Positions 1 through 10,593 of a DNA stretch of 47,180 bases are shown in pieces. Every line of letters begins with the position of its first letter. Within the stretch, counting starts at the first letter, position 1. A program made the translations under genes and the position numbers. Source of the stretch: Siphonobacter sp. SORGH_AS_0500 (GTDB lineage: Bacteria; Bacteroidota; Bacteroidia; Cytophagales; Spirosomataceae); contig NZ_NHPP01000027.1 in the NCBI RefSeq assembly GCF_002838835.1, positions 1 through 47,180 of the forward strand. Reading direction: 5' to 3'. The notes beneath the pieces are model-generated. The model was not told the origin of the DNA, searched no databases, and saw only the letters and a program-made list of their open reading frames with translations.

Positions 1-560
1 GGTATGGCTTTCATCGTACGTATTCGCCCGATACGACTGTAACTGTCCCCCCACAAGCCGCCAAAATACATATAAGCTACGCCGTCATCATCCACAAAAA
101 CCGCAGGATCAATGGAATAACTTCCCTGGATGGCTTCGGGTTGCGGGGTAAAGGGTCCGGCGGGAGAATCGCTGACGGCGACGCCAATCTGAAAAATGCC
201 GTCGGCTTTTTTCGCGGGAAAATACAGGTAATACTTCCCTCCTTTAGATGCCGCATCGGGTGCCCACATTTGCCGTTCTGCCCAAGGCACCTCCTTTACG
301 TGCAAAGCCAGTCCATGATCAACTGCGGGTGCATTCGGCGTTTCCATGGAAAAAACGTGGTAGTCTTCCATGGCAAAATGGCTTCCCAAATCGTCAAATG
401 GAATACCGGCATCAATATCATGCGAAGGATAGATGTAGATTTTTCCCTCAAATACGTGAGCCGACGGATCAGCGGTATACATGTGAGAGACCAGCGGCTG
501 GGAAATCGCCTGCGTACGGAGTTCTGCAAAATCAATATGCTCAATTGAATCTTCTGGCAT
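1..560 (-). CDS. Glycoside hydrolase family 43 enzyme, 3' end outside the window, one frameshift
   Basis: Last visible gene of the minus-strand xylan operon, probably a beta-xylosidase or alpha-L-arabinofuranosidase that releases monosaccharides from xylo-oligosaccharides. The ATG at 558-560 starts MPEDSIEHIDF. The GH43 blade motifs follow: SHMYTADPSAHVF with the probable catalytic base Asp, then IYIYPSHDIDAG, MWAPDAA, YYLYFPAKKADG and SIDPAVFVDDDG with the second conserved Asp. There is no signal peptide, so the enzyme is likely cytoplasmic and acts on sugars imported by the transporter gene 8 bases upstream. Near the window edge the frame breaks in a six-base C run at 47-52. One extra base restores GGLWGGQLQSYRANTYDE, which is typical of the family, so the break is probably a sequencing error. 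The C-terminal half lies outside the window. Family assignment is firm; substrate is not. Confidence 0.88.
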   Translation of the reverse strand, partial: MPEDSIEHIDFAELRTQAISQPLVSHMYTADPSAHVFEGKIYIYPSHDIDAGIPFDDLGSHFAMEDYHVFSMETPNAPAVDHGLALHVKEVPWAERQMWAPDAASKGGKYYLYFPAKKADGIFQIGVAVSDSPAGPFTPQPEAIQGSYSIDPAVFVDDDGVAYMYFGGLWGDSYSRIGRIRTMKAI

Positions 561-568
561 AGCAAAAA

Positions 569-2055
569 TTAGTTATGGGTTTCTAGAAGGGCACTACGTC
601 TGGCCTGAAGGTCTAATTCAAGCTTATCCTCCATTTTTTTATCAATGCGGTATCCGAACAGCAGCGTTGCTCCGCCCATGAAAATCAGGCCGGGAACCAA
701 ACTCACCAGTAAGCGAATGCCCTGAACGGCACTTTCGGTCTGCACAGCCGCCTCGGCATCGTAACCGAAGGTACTGAGCAACCAGGCGGCAATGGCTCCT
801 CCAAAACTCAGGCCTACTTTCAGACCAAAAATCATGGCGGAAAAATGATGGCCGTTGCTCTCCGGTTGTTCTTCCATTCACTGTAATCGGCTACGTCGGC
901 TATCATCGCCCATAAAAGCGGCGTGGTGATGCCGTACAGAAAGCCATGCAGCGTCTGTAAGGCAAAAACGGTGGACACGGCGGTCTGCGGAAGGAAATTG
1001 ATGACCAGCAAAGTCATTCCCGAAAGGGTCAGAAAAATAGCATACACATTTCGCTTTCCGATTTTATCAGCCAGCGACTTTGAACAGATGATGCCTACAA
1101 TCATAGCCAGGGTACTGGCCGCACTCACCACACTGGCCGTGGCGTAGGGAGCACTGCCGGGCTTGCGAAACTCAGCCAGAGCCGCTTTACCCGTGATACT
1201 TTCCAGGGAATTGAGCAGGCTTCCAAAGCCCAGATTATCCAGAAAAGCAACCTGACTGGCGGTAGTTAAGTAATACTTGAAGTAAAAAATGTTCATTCCA
1301 CCCTTGATGGCCAGGGTAATAAATACCAGAACGGTGAGGCCCAGCATAATCAGCCAGGGCCGGTTATGAATCAAATCCGACAAGTCCTGTACCAGCGGCG
1401 TCTTCTGTTCTTTAGGCGGTGAGACGCGTTCTTTGGTGGTGAAGAAGGTAATCAGAAAACAGATTACCCCGGTAATGGCAAATACGGTCATTACCTTTTC
1501 GAACCCGGCGGCCTTATCGCCTTTACCAATCGAAATGACCAAAGGCAATAACAATACCTGTACGATAAACTGAGCAATCATTACCGCCACAAAACGGTAC
1601 GAAGAAAGGCTGTTGCGTTCTTTCATATCGCCCGTCATTACCCCACTCAGGGCCGAGTAGGGCAGATTATTAGCCGAATACACCATAACCAGAATCAGGT
1701 ACGTCACGAACGCATACGCTATTTTCCCGCTTTCGCTAAAGGAAGGCGTCGAAAAAGCGAGCAGAGCGATGATGCCGAAGGGTACAGATGTCCAAAGGAT
1801 CCAGGGCCGGAATTTGCCCCATTTCGTCTGGGTTCTGTCGGCGATGGCTCCCATCGCCAGATTGAATATGGCTCCAATAAACCCACCCGTGAGCATAATA
1901 AAGCTGGCACTTCCGGGCGAAATTTTATAGACATCCGTATAGAAAAACGTAAGAAAAGCCATCAGCGTCTGGAAAATAAGGTTCGCTGCCAGGTCTCCCA
2001 GGCTATATCCTATTTTTTCGAGTACTGATAATTGAGGTGAGGGGGATGGTCGCAT
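569..2055 (-). CDS. GPH-family sugar:cation symporter (MFS), frameshifted
   Basis: Twelve-helix transporter of the glycoside-pentoside-hexuronide family, which imports xylosides or related oligosaccharides with Na+ or H+. The N-terminus EKIGYSLGDLAANLIFQ and the downstream GGFIGAIFNLAMGAIADRTQTKWGKFRPW are hallmark GPH motifs, as is DVADYSEWKNNRRATAIIF late in the protein. The frame breaks right after that motif. On the minus strand a five-base T run (plus-strand A run 841-845) lacks one T. Adding it joins ATAIIF to SAMIFGLKVGLSFGGAI in the next frame and gives about 495 residues, the normal family length. I therefore treat it as one intact gene with a likely sequencing error. It starts 7 bases after the GH10 stop and ends 8 bases before the GH43 start, so it belongs to the xylan operon. 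Confidence 0.9.
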
Positions 2056-2062
2056 GGGTTAA

Positions 2063-3184
2063 TTATTGATGAGCCTGAATGACTTTATAAAAAGCTGGTT
2101 TGGGATTGTATTGCCGGTCGAACAGCAAGGGATAATTGGTTCTTCCCCGCACGGGCCAGCCGTTAAGCCAGCTTTGTCCATCATGCACGCCCCAGAAAGT
2201 AACTCTCGCTATTTTGTCTTTGTGCTTCACAAACAGCTTAAACAGCGACTCGTAATCACGGGCCAGTTGTTGCTGAAGTGAGTCGGGTAGTCCGCTGGTA
2301 TAAGGGTTCAGGCCTTGCTCATTACTCATCCGCTGGCTGACTTCAGCTCCCTGAAAATCACGTTTCAGTACCTCAATGTCCAGCTCCGTGATGGCTACTT
2401 TAACACCCAAAGCCGCGTACGCCAAGATGCTTTCTTCGATATGCTGTAAGGGGATTTTACCTACGTGCCAATGGCCCTGAATACCCACGCCGTCAATTCG
2501 TACGCCTGCCGCCTGAATCTTTTTAATGATTTCAATACAACCTGCTCTTTTGGCGGGTTGCTCATTGTTGTAATCGTTGTAGTACAGTTGCGTTTCGGGG
2601 GAAGCCGCCTGAGCCAGTCTAAATGCTTCCACCAGATACCCTTCGCCTAACTTATTGAGAAATATGGATTTGCGGAGTGTTCCATCTTCGTTTAAGGCTT
2701 CATTAACGACGTCCCAGGATTGTACTTTTCCACGGTAGCGACCCGCAACGGTCTGGATGTGTTCTTTGAGGAATAACTGAAGGGAGTCCGCACGCTTGAT
2801 TTTCCGTACAAAAGGCGGCAACTGACTATGCCACACCAGCGTATGAGCATTGATGGCCAATTTATTCTTTTTTCCAAATTCAACCAGCTTGTCTGCATAC
2901 GTGAAGTTGTATTGATCCCAACGGGGGTGAATCACTTCCGCCTTCATGATATTTTCGGGCGTAGCGGCATTGAATTGCTCCGCGATGAGCTGCGTCTCCT
3001 TTGGACTTTTCTCGTCAATCTGCCCCGCATTTAAAGCGGTTCCGATCAGGAAATCGTCCTTATACACCTCTTTCAGTGACGGAAGATTCAACGGTAGTAG
3101 CGAGTTAGAATCCGTCGTAAAATTGGTCAGGGCCAGAAAACCTATCCCCAGTAAAGCAATTGGCGTATACTTCAGTCGTATCAT
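2063..3184 (-). CDS. GH10 endo-1,4-beta-xylanase
   Basis: Cleaves the beta-1,4-xylan backbone. The 373-residue protein has an N-terminal hydrophobic export segment (MIRLKYTPIALLGIGFLALT) without a lipobox Cys, followed by a single GH10 TIM barrel. Catalytic motifs are complete: HTLVWHSQ (about 114-121), WDVVNEAL with acid/base Glu162, ITELDI with nucleophile Glu267, and the C-terminal block TFWGVHDGQSWLNGWPVRG. No carbohydrate-binding module is present. The start lies 2 bases after the GH115 stop, implying translational coupling. Together with the alpha-glucuronidase upstream it points to glucuronoxylan as substrate. Localisation is inferred as periplasmic or membrane-anchored. Confidence 0.96.
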   Translation of the reverse strand: MIRLKYTPIALLGIGFLALTNFTTDSNSLLPLNLPSLKEVYKDDFLIGTALNAGQIDEKSPKETQLIAEQFNAATPENIMKAEVIHPRWDQYNFTYADKLVEFGKKNKLAINAHTLVWHSQLPPFVRKIKRADSLQLFLKEHIQTVAGRYRGKVQSWDVVNEALNEDGTLRKSIFLNKLGEGYLVEAFRLAQAASPETQLYYNDYNNEQPAKRAGCIEIIKKIQAAGVRIDGVGIQGHWHVGKIPLQHIEESILAYAALGVKVAITELDIEVLKRDFQGAEVSQRMSNEQGLNPYTSGLPDSLQQQLARDYESLFKLFVKHKDKIARVTFWGVHDGQSWLNGWPVRGRTNYPLLFDRQYNPKPAFYKVIQAHQ

Positions 3185-3186
3185 AT

Positions 3187-5742
3187 CTATTTATCAGATG
3201 TTTCATACCTAGTTTCTTCCGGCCCCAAATAGCTTGGCTCGATGTTCCCAAAGTCCACTACCAGCTTTTGTAACACGACTCCCGGACTAACCAGCCAGAA
3301 CTTGATCGTGTGTTTGCCCGGTTTGTCAAATCGGTGTTTACTGGGCTTTATGATGATATTGTTAGCCGCCCACTGGTTCCACACGCCCCGGTCACTCGTT
3401 TTGTCTTCCTGATTGAGACTGATGAGTTGTGGCGTTTGATCGTCTACGGACAAGGCATATTGCAATCCTTTTTCGGAACCATAGAAGTTCAGACTCGGAG
3501 AAAAATACGCGTGAATGGTGGCCTCTCCGTCGGCATACGTATAAATGTCATACGCTACGTGCGGGGCGTTTCCTCCCGGACTTTGTTCGGAGCCTGTTAC
3601 GGGAAAAGCCGTCAGGGCCGAACCCGTTCGACCGTGGTCGGGCAGCACTTTCCAGGTTACTCCGTTGGAATGAACAACGTGGGTAAAATGATCCGCCTCT
3701 ATGGAAACGCCCCGTTTTTCATCCTGATAGAAAACCGGGCTTTTTACTCCTGCCGGAATTGTTGCCTGACGCGAGTTTGCGGTTTGGGAGAAAGGTTTTT
3801 CGCTTCCTTCTCCATCGGACAAACGAAATACCTGAGGCATGCGTTGTCGTTCAGGCTGTTGCCAGTAGGTGTAACCAATGTGCGTCTGGCTCATGAAATG
3901 ATTCCACTTACCATTATTAAGCTGGTGATACCGTTGGGTGATCAGTGAATCTTTTTCGTATAATTCCCTGACCCGTTCAGCGTACGCATTGGTTTCTTTC
4001 CATTTTTGTTGATACGCCTGATGATTGAGTGCGACCTGGTAATACATTTCATTCAGATTGGCACAGGCCTGAATCGGATGTAACACCAGTTGAAAAAATG
4101 CATCCCGATATTGCGTTGGAAGTTTGGCATTCAGCTTCTCGGCTTTGCCTAACAGATCATTATAATCGGTTACTACCGTTTCCCATTCTCCATTTTCTAG
4201 TCTGTACGTTTTTGCGTCCAGTAGTTCGGGTTTTCTGCGGGCATTATACTTGGCGTAACGGGCCAGCAGGAAGGCAATTTCAGAAGCGTCCGCTTTACCA
4301 AACTGAGCCGCTGCCCATTCCTGCGTATAGGTCTGTAACTGGTCAGGGCCTATTCGCTCTGGATTCCAGGCATAATCCAGGAAAAAAGAAATAGGAAATT
4401 CCATGGGTTTCAAGTCACCCACATTCACAATCCAGATGTTTTTAACCTGATGCTCCCAGGCCAGATGCATCTGCTCCCAGATCCGGGGTAGTGGATTGGT
4501 ATTCAGCCATTTGTAATTTCTGGGTCCGCCTACGTAATCAAAGTGGTAATAAATCCCGTATCCTCCCTTCCGGCTACCAGCCTTTGGAGAAGGGAGCTTT
4601 CGCAGGTTACCCCAGTTATCGTCGCACAGCAATAGAGTAACGTCGTCGGGCACCCGCATTCCCTTGTCGTAATAATCCTGAACCTCTTTGTACAAAGCCC
4701 ATAACTGCGGCGTTTCTTCGGCCCGTTTTCCGGTTACTTCCGAGATGATTTTCCGTTGGTCATCCACAATTTTTTCCAGCAGGGCAGTCGCCGTTTCTCT
4801 CGACATGGGTTCGTCTCCATCTCCCCTCATGCCGATGCTAACGATTTTCTCATTGGAAGCCCGCTTCATTCCCTCCCGCCAGAACTGACGCAGTTGCTGT
4901 GAGTTGGTTTCGTAATTCCAGGCACCTTTCCCTACTCGTCGCCACTCGTCATGGGCCCGCATTAAGGGTTCATGGTGAGACGTTCCAATCACGATGCCAT
5001 ACTTTTCAGCCATTTTGATATTCAGTGAGTCGTCCGCGTAAAAAGCGTTTCCCCACATGGCAGGCCAGATATAGTTCCCTTTCAGACGAAGGATAAGTTC
5101 GAATACTTTTTCGTAGAACTTATGGTTAAAGCCGCCAAATTTTTCTTTAGCCCATCCGGATAAGGCGGGGGCTTCATCGTTCAGAAAAATGCCCCGATAC
5201 TTCACTTGGGGAGCATCCTGTAGCTGCGTATTTTTCTGAATGTATACTTCGTTCTGCTTTTTTACCGGTACATCAGCCCACCAGTACCAAGGAGACACGC
5301 CCAACTGACGGGATAATTCAAACACGCCATACGCGACTCCCCTTCGATCATTACCGTTGATGACTAAAGCCTGAGAAATGGTGGGAGAAGGATTGCTTAT
5401 AAGTCTGATCTGGTATGCTTCCCAGGTATCGGTCATACCTGAAAGTTTCTGGGCCGTTGCTAATTGGTTCAGAAATCCAGATTGTTCCATCGTGCCAATG
5501 GCAATGACGTTTTGACGAATCTTGTCCAGCGTATGGATCAAGGGCACTTTCCGCCCCGTTACCCGTTCAATATCCTGTTGAAGCAATTGAGCTGAGGTCT
5601 GAACCAGCTCTGCTTCTTTGGTATCCACATAGATCACGGCTTTCGTGACCGCAAAATTGGTAGGTTTCTCAGATACCATTTGCTGAGCATGGCCCACCGA
5701 TAACCAAAGTATGCCTACTGTAATGAGTATTCCTATTTTCAT
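3187..5742 (-). CDS. GH115 xylan alpha-1,2-glucuronidase
   Basis: Removes (4-O-methyl)-glucuronic acid side chains from xylan, including internal ones. I place the start at the ATG at 5740-5742, because it begins a clear signal peptide (MKIGILITVGILWLSVGHAQQ). The open frame extends 99 bases further upstream but that extension looks untranslated. The mature protein is about 830 residues, as expected for GH115. Recognisable blocks include the N-terminal domain ending in VPLIHTLDKIRQNVIAIG, SWYWWADVPV-like PWYWWADVPVKK, the barrel motifs NYIWPAMWGNAFYADD, GIVIGTSHHEPLMRAHDEW, IYYHFDYVGGPRNYKWLNT and IWIVNVGDLKPMEFPISFF, and a C-terminal beta-sandwich ending near FGNIEPSYLGPEETRYE. It is the first gene of the minus-strand operon. 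No frameshift is seen over 2.5 kb, unlike many neighbours. Confidence 0.95.
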   Translation of the reverse strand: MKIGILITVGILWLSVGHAQQMVSEKPTNFAVTKAVIYVDTKEAELVQTSAQLLQQDIERVTGRKVPLIHTLDKIRQNVIAIGTMEQSGFLNQLATAQKLSGMTDTWEAYQIRLISNPSPTISQALVINGNDRRGVAYGVFELSRQLGVSPWYWWADVPVKKQNEVYIQKNTQLQDAPQVKYRGIFLNDEAPALSGWAKEKFGGFNHKFYEKVFELILRLKGNYIWPAMWGNAFYADDSLNIKMAEKYGIVIGTSHHEPLMRAHDEWRRVGKGAWNYETNSQQLRQFWREGMKRASNEKIVSIGMRGDGDEPMSRETATALLEKIVDDQRKIISEVTGKRAEETPQLWALYKEVQDYYDKGMRVPDDVTLLLCDDNWGNLRKLPSPKAGSRKGGYGIYYHFDYVGGPRNYKWLNTNPLPRIWEQMHLAWEHQVKNIWIVNVGDLKPMEFPISFFLDYAWNPERIGPDQLQTYTQEWAAAQFGKADASEIAFLLARYAKYNARRKPELLDAKTYRLENGEWETVVTDYNDLLGKAEKLNAKLPTQYRDAFFQLVLHPIQACANLNEMYYQVALNHQAYQQKWKETNAYAERVRELYEKDSLITQRYHQLNNGKWNHFMSQTHIGYTYWQQPERQRMPQVFRLSDGEGSEKPFSQTANSRQATIPAGVKSPVFYQDEKRGVSIEADHFTHVVHSNGVTWKVLPDHGRTGSALTAFPVTGSEQSPGGNAPHVAYDIYTYADGEATIHAYFSPSLNFYGSEKGLQYALSVDDQTPQLISLNQEDKTSDRGVWNQWAANNIIIKPSKHRFDKPGKHTIKFWLVSPGVVLQKLVVDFGNIEPSYLGPEETRYETSDK

Positions 5743-5960
5743 GATGAATGGGTATCCAATGAACTGACTTAGGAGTATGGGTAACTCCTCTCCTGTGAAG
5801 TAGTGATGCTGGCAATTGTCACGATAGAAAGGCCAGATCATTAATCAACTATCGCTTGTGCAGCTTCATTAAGCAGGCCAAGTGTTGCCCGACCCAATTC
5901 ATGACTTTTCAAAGAAATAGTTTAACAAAAGTAAAATACAAGCTTTCGCTGCTGTGAGAA

Positions 5961-5992
5961 CAAATGTATAAAAGAGTGAAACAAATGTTCAA
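5961..5992 (-). promoter_or_regulatory. Probable Bacteroidota-type promoter of the xylan operon
   Basis: On the minus strand a TACATTTG box (5961-5968) fits the -7 consensus TAnnTTTG. A TTG (5990-5992) stands 21 bases upstream as a -33 element, inside the usual spacing range. It would start transcription roughly 210 bases before the GH115 ATG. A 24-bp palindrome (5999-6022) sits immediately upstream, where an activator would be expected. Confidence 0.55.
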
Positions 5993-5998
5993 TAATCT

Positions 5999-6022
5999 GT
6001 AACGTGTACTATTATACGTTAC
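5999..6022. promoter_or_regulatory. Palindromic operator candidate, GTAACGT-N10-ACGTTAC (copy 1)
   Basis: Perfect inverted repeat with 7-bp arms around 10 bases, in the 714-bp region between the divergent GH115 operon and the HTCS gene. It lies 6 bases upstream of the proposed -33 element of the operon. The same half-sites with the same 10-base gap recur at 20786-20809. The binding protein is unknown; an HTCS or AraC-type regulator is an inference. Confidence 0.5.
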
Positions 6023-6225
6023 CCAGGTCCATAGAAATGTCCTCTTCCTAGATTCCCTTGTTAATCGAAGCATTCATGCTTCCCAGTAGGGAGCTAAAAG
6101 GTATAAACCATTTCATCGTCCAGATTTTCTTTTTGACAAGGATTCAGTCTGTAAATATAAAGTGTCAATTGAACATTTATTTTCTGACCAACCCGTCTAA
6201 AATCATAATTATATTAATAAATAAT

Positions 6226-6233
6226 TACATTTG
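6226..6233 (+). promoter_or_regulatory. Putative -7 box for the HTCS gene
   Basis: TACATTTG matches TAnnTTTG and points toward the regulator gene, leaving a leader of about 215 bases. No convincing -33 TTTG is seen at the right distance, so this is a weak call resting on the box and its position. Confidence 0.35.
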
Positions 6234-6456
6234 TCTTAGAGAATACCTCAAAACATGCTTTAACTAAGGTAGAAAGGCACGAAAGTTAGTCTCTCCCTGC
6301 GTTCGAGCGGATGAAGGGAAGCGTATACAATTCGTCAAAAAAGCATTGATAACGATTCGCATGACCATCCGTACCTAGTCAAGGACGAACAGGATCTCAG
6401 CGAAAGGGAAGGAAATATATAGGGCATTTTTAAGGCTTTTCTTTTAACGATCATAC

Positions 6457-9400
6457 ATGCGGATTAAAAACATACTTGCTACCATTTTACTAAGCTGTAC
6501 CCTCCTGTTTCCGACATTCGAGACATGGGCTGGACCGCAGCCCATGATGTTTACCTCGCTTACCACCAAAGACGGTCTTTCTTCAAACACCATTGCCGCT
6601 ATTCTGAAAGACAAATACGGTTTATTATGGTTTGCGACGGAAGATGGGCTTAACAAATACAATGGTTCTAATTTCACGGTATACCACCATGAGCAATCCA
6701 ATCCGAATAGCCTGGGCTCCAATGAGGTTTCTGCGTTGTTCGAAGATGCTGCGGGTCGCTTGTGGATCGGAACCATTGAGGGTTCTCTCCATTTATACGA
6801 CCGGAAAAAAGATTCATTCATTCGGATTAATGTTGGGTTGAACGTGTATTCCATTTGCAGCGATCAACAGGGGAGGCTGTGGGTAGGAACGCATTCGGGT
6901 GTGTTTAACGTAGACCCCCAAACGTTAAAAGTGACTCGACCTCCCATTAAAAATTATGCCTTAGTAGACGGAAAACCCTGTCGGCGGGTATTCGAAGATC
7001 AGCAAAAACGTATCTGGATCACTACCAATGATGGGCTGGTTGTCTATCAGAAGAAAACAAACCAGTTCAAAGCCTTTTTCCACGATCCCAACAATCCTAA
7101 CAGTCTGGCGAGTAGTACGACGATGTGCATTACTCAGGACAAAAAGGGAAGAATATGGGTAGGCACTCAAAACGGTCTCAATCTGCTTTTACCTGACGAA
7201 AGTGGATTTAAAACGTTTCGTTACCAAAAGAATGATCCTGCATCTCTCAGTAACAATACGATTTATGCCATCGAGCTGATGAAGCCAATCGATTATGGAT
7301 TTGTACGGAAATGGGTCTGAACATTATGGATGGGGAGACGGGCAAAGTAGAAAGATACCTGCCAAACCCGAACGTACCGTTCAGTCTGGCCAATCGAGCC
7401 GTCAAGTGCATGTTCATTGATCCTATGGGCATTACCTGGTTAGGAACCTATCAGGGCGGCATTAACAAGTACGACAAAAATCTTACACTATTTGGTTTAC
7501 AAAAAAGTCGGCCCGGTGATGCCGCCAGCCTCAGTGCCCCTTTTGTTACCTCTTTCGCCGAAAATCCTAACGGGGATTTGTGGGTCGGTACCGACGGTGG
7601 AGGATTGAATCTCTACCACCGCAAAACCAATCGATTCAGCCGGGTCAGGCTTTATTCAAACGAGGGAGCCGAATTACCTAACCTGGCTATTCTCTGCATG
7701 ACCCTTGCTCCACATAATCAGTTATGGATTGGTACATTTCAGGAAGGCTTGTTTTTGCTGGACGTTGCCACGGGAAAATGCCAGCAGTTCAAGGCAGGCC
7801 TGCCTCATGCCACTATTAATCACAATGATATATTCTGCTTAAAGACGGACAGAAGTGGCAAAATCTGGATAGGCACAAACGGAGGCGGTCTCAATTGTTT
7901 CGACCCGGTTCGAAAGGAGTTTACGTACCTCAACCCTCCCTCCCACGCAGGCCCATCCGTTATTCCGTTAAATGCTTACATACGAGCCATCGAAGAAGAC
8001 CAGCAGGGTAATCTCTGGATTGGTTCGTTTGGAACAGGTCTTGCGGTGTTGAATCCCGTGACTCAAAAGGCCATTCGGTATGACAAGGGGAACAGTAACC
8101 TGCCTAGTAATCGCATCACGTCCATTCATGCCGATGCAAAAGGTTCCCTCTGGATTGGAACGAATGGGGAAGGACTGGTCCGATTTAATCCAGCCAGCCG
8201 TTCATTCATTCCCTATGGGGCCCAAAAAGGATTACCCAACGGCATCGTTAATAAAATTCTTAGCGATGGAGAGGGAAGACTTTGGGTAAGTACCAATAAA
8301 GGCATCAGCAGCCTGGATGAAGGAGGCAGCCGATTTACGAATTATACCGCTCACAATGGTCTTCAGGATGACATTTTCGCGTATGGATCGGGCTTATTAG
8401 CTTCAGATCAGACTTTGTTTTTTGGGGGTATTCAGGGATTTAATTTCCTTACTACCAGTACTATAAAATCAAGTGCTTTGTCGTACCCCATTCAATTTAC
8501 CGATCTGAAAGTGGGTAATAAAACCATTACGGCGGCTGACTCAACCATTACCACAGAGCATATTTCGCTGGCAAAAGTTATTCATCTGGATTACAAGCAG
8601 AATTTCTCCATTAGTTATGCCTCATTGAATTATACCAACGCCCATCAGAATGCGTATCGGTATCGGTTGAAAGGCTATCAGGAAGACTGGTACTATGCGG
8701 GCAAAACAACCGTAGCTCATTATACGAATCTCAATCCCGGTGAATACGTCTTCGAAGTACAAACCAGCACGCACGGCAATGTCTGGAACCCGCAGGGGCA
8801 TCGATTACCATTGTGGTTCACCCCCCCTTTTATCTGACTATTTACGCCTACCTCTTCTATGCCTTCGCCCTTGGATTCACGATTTGGTACCTGCGTCGTC
8901 GTGGTATCCAGAAAATCAGGCAGAAATTTACGGAGGAACAGCAAAAGCGGGAGGTGCAACGCATTCGCGATCTGGACCAGATGAAAATTAAGTTCCTTAC
9001 CAACCTTAGCCACGAATTCAGAACCCCTATTTCCCTCATTCTGGCTCCGCTGGAAGGAATTTTAGCTAAAAAACACGAATCGGCTATCGATTCCCAGTTT
9101 ACAAACCATTGAAAGAAATTCAAAGCGATTGCTCAATCTGGTGAACCAACTGCTGGATTTCAAGCAAATTGAACAGCAGGAACAAACCCTGCATTTATCG
9201 ACGAGAAACGTCGTCTCCTTCGTCAAAGAAACCTGCGATTCCTTTCAGGATCTTTCGGAGAAAAAACACATTGATTTTGTTTTTGAAAGCTACGCGGCTG
9301 ATCTGGAGCTTACGCTTGACTTCGACAAAATTGAACGAGTGCTTTACAATTTACTTTCCAATGCCTTCAAGTTCACGCCTAAAGGGGGAAAAATCAGGCT

Positions 9401-10543
9401 TAAAGTTTTCTCCCAGATGGATGAACAAAATCCAGACCAGCACTGGCTCTGCGTTTCGGTCAAGGATACGGGCATCGGCATTGCTCAGGATAAACACTCG
9501 CAGATTTTTGAACGGTTTTATCAGGAAGAAACCCAGAATTCCATCATGAATCCAGGCAGTGGTATTGGATTATCCATTGCTCAGGAATTCGTCGTGATGC
9601 ACGGCGGAAAACTTCTGGTTGACAGCGAGCCGGGGAAAGGCAGTACCTTCATCATGTATCTGCCTCTGGTGGAAGCTCCTTCTTCGCAGGTGGTTTTTCT
9701 TCAGGAAGAAAGGGCAGAGGCCGCCCCTCTGCTTACCGAAAATCTGGGATCGGACCCAGTGGCATTGATACAGCCGAGCGATTGTTAATTGTGGAAGACA
9801 ATGACGAATTCAGGCATTACCTCATGGAGAGGCTTAAAGTGCATTACCACGTTTTTGAGGCGGCAGATGGCCGGGAAGGCTGGCAGAAAACGCTTTCTAT
9901 TCACCCTACGCTCATTATCAGCGATGTAGCCATGCCGAATGTAGACGGCATTGAGTTTAGCCAGAAGGTAAAATCAGATAAAAGAACCAGCCATATTCCC
10001 CTGATTCTGTTAACGGCCTCTACTGGCGACCAGCAGCAACTTAGGGGCCTGTTATCAGGGGCCAATGATTACCTGACCAAGCCGTTCAATTTTGAGATTT
10101 TGAACGCTAAAGTCAATAACCTGCTGGCTTTGAACCGCGTTTCAAAAGGGTATTACTCCAAACGAATCAATCTGGTGAAACCGGAGGTTGAAATTGAATC
10201 GGGTAATGAAAAGCTGTTGAAAGATATTGCCTTCTTTATTGAAGAAAACTTGAATAACTCGCTGCTCAGTGTAGAGAATTTAAGTAAACACGTGGGCATG
10301 AGCCGGGGAACGCTGTACAGTAGGCTTCTGGAGTTAACGGGCAAGACCCCGGTAGAGTACATCCGGTCTGTCAAACTGGAAAAGTCAGCAATGTTGTTGG
10401 AAAAAAGCGATCTGAATATCTCTCAAATTGCTTACTCGGTGGGTTTTCCCAATGCTAATTACTTTACCAAGTCGTTTAAAAGCCAATTCAATATGCTGCC
10501 TTCGGAGTATCGAAATGCTAAACATCTGGCGAATGAAGTCTAA
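6457..10543 (+). CDS. Hybrid two-component system (HTCS) sensor/regulator, four apparent frameshifts
   Basis: One-protein signalling system that senses a glycan fragment in the periplasm and activates a utilisation locus. Domains in order: signal peptide (MRIKNILATILLSCTLLFP), repeated two-component-regulator propeller blades (LWIGT, IWVGTQNGLN, LWIGTNGEGL and others), a Y_Y_Y domain (YRLKGYQEDWYYAG), a membrane helix (TIYAYLFYAFALGFTIWYL), HisKA with phospho-acceptor His in FLTNLSHEFRTP (codon 9011-9013), HATPase (LYNLLSNAFKFTP, DTGIGI, GSGIGLSIAQEF), a receiver with Asp in IISDVAMPN (codon 9923-9925), and a C-terminal AraC HTH (LNISQIAYSVGFPNANYFTKSFK). As sequenced the frame breaks near 7272-7275, 8795-8798, 9098-9100 and 9776-9779. 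Three need one added base; the one at 9098-9100 needs a T removed or two bases added. Homology is continuous across all four, giving about 1360 residues. Intact gene with sequencing errors is my reading; a true pseudogene is possible. Confidence 0.9.
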
Positions 10544-10582
10544 AATCGTTCTGTAGAAAGCAGCCAATTTAAGACTTCATTC
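10531..10582. repeat. Inverted repeat between convergent HTCS and oxidoreductase genes
   Basis: GAATGAAGTCT (10531-10541) is mirrored by AGACTTCATTC (10572-10582) around 30 bases. It overlaps the HTCS stop codon and ends 11 bases before the oxidoreductase stop. It may serve as a convergent terminator, but the long loop and lack of a T tract make this uncertain. Confidence 0.35.
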
Positions 10583-10593
10583 ACCGGAGCATC

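Larger units (their letters stand above)
5743..6456. other. Divergent intergenic region between the xylan operon and its HTCS regulator
   Basis: This AT-rich 714-base region holds the minus-strand promoter at 5961-5992, the palindrome at 5999-6022 and a plus-strand TACATTTG box at 6226-6233. I see no coding potential beyond short spurious frames. The first 99 bases are open in frame with GH115, but the signal peptide argues against their translation. Confidence 0.6.

Noticed and set aside
569..2055. MFS gene as two separate genes or a pseudogene
   Set aside because: The two frames join seamlessly within a conserved GPH motif after adding one base to a homopolymer, and similar errors occur throughout the window.
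3310..3948. 212-codon open frame on the plus strand
   Set aside because: Antisense to the GH115 gene and without recognisable features; a shadow of its codon usage.
5743..5841. N-terminal extension of the GH115 gene
   Set aside because: The internal ATG at 5742 begins a normal signal peptide; translating the extension would bury it.
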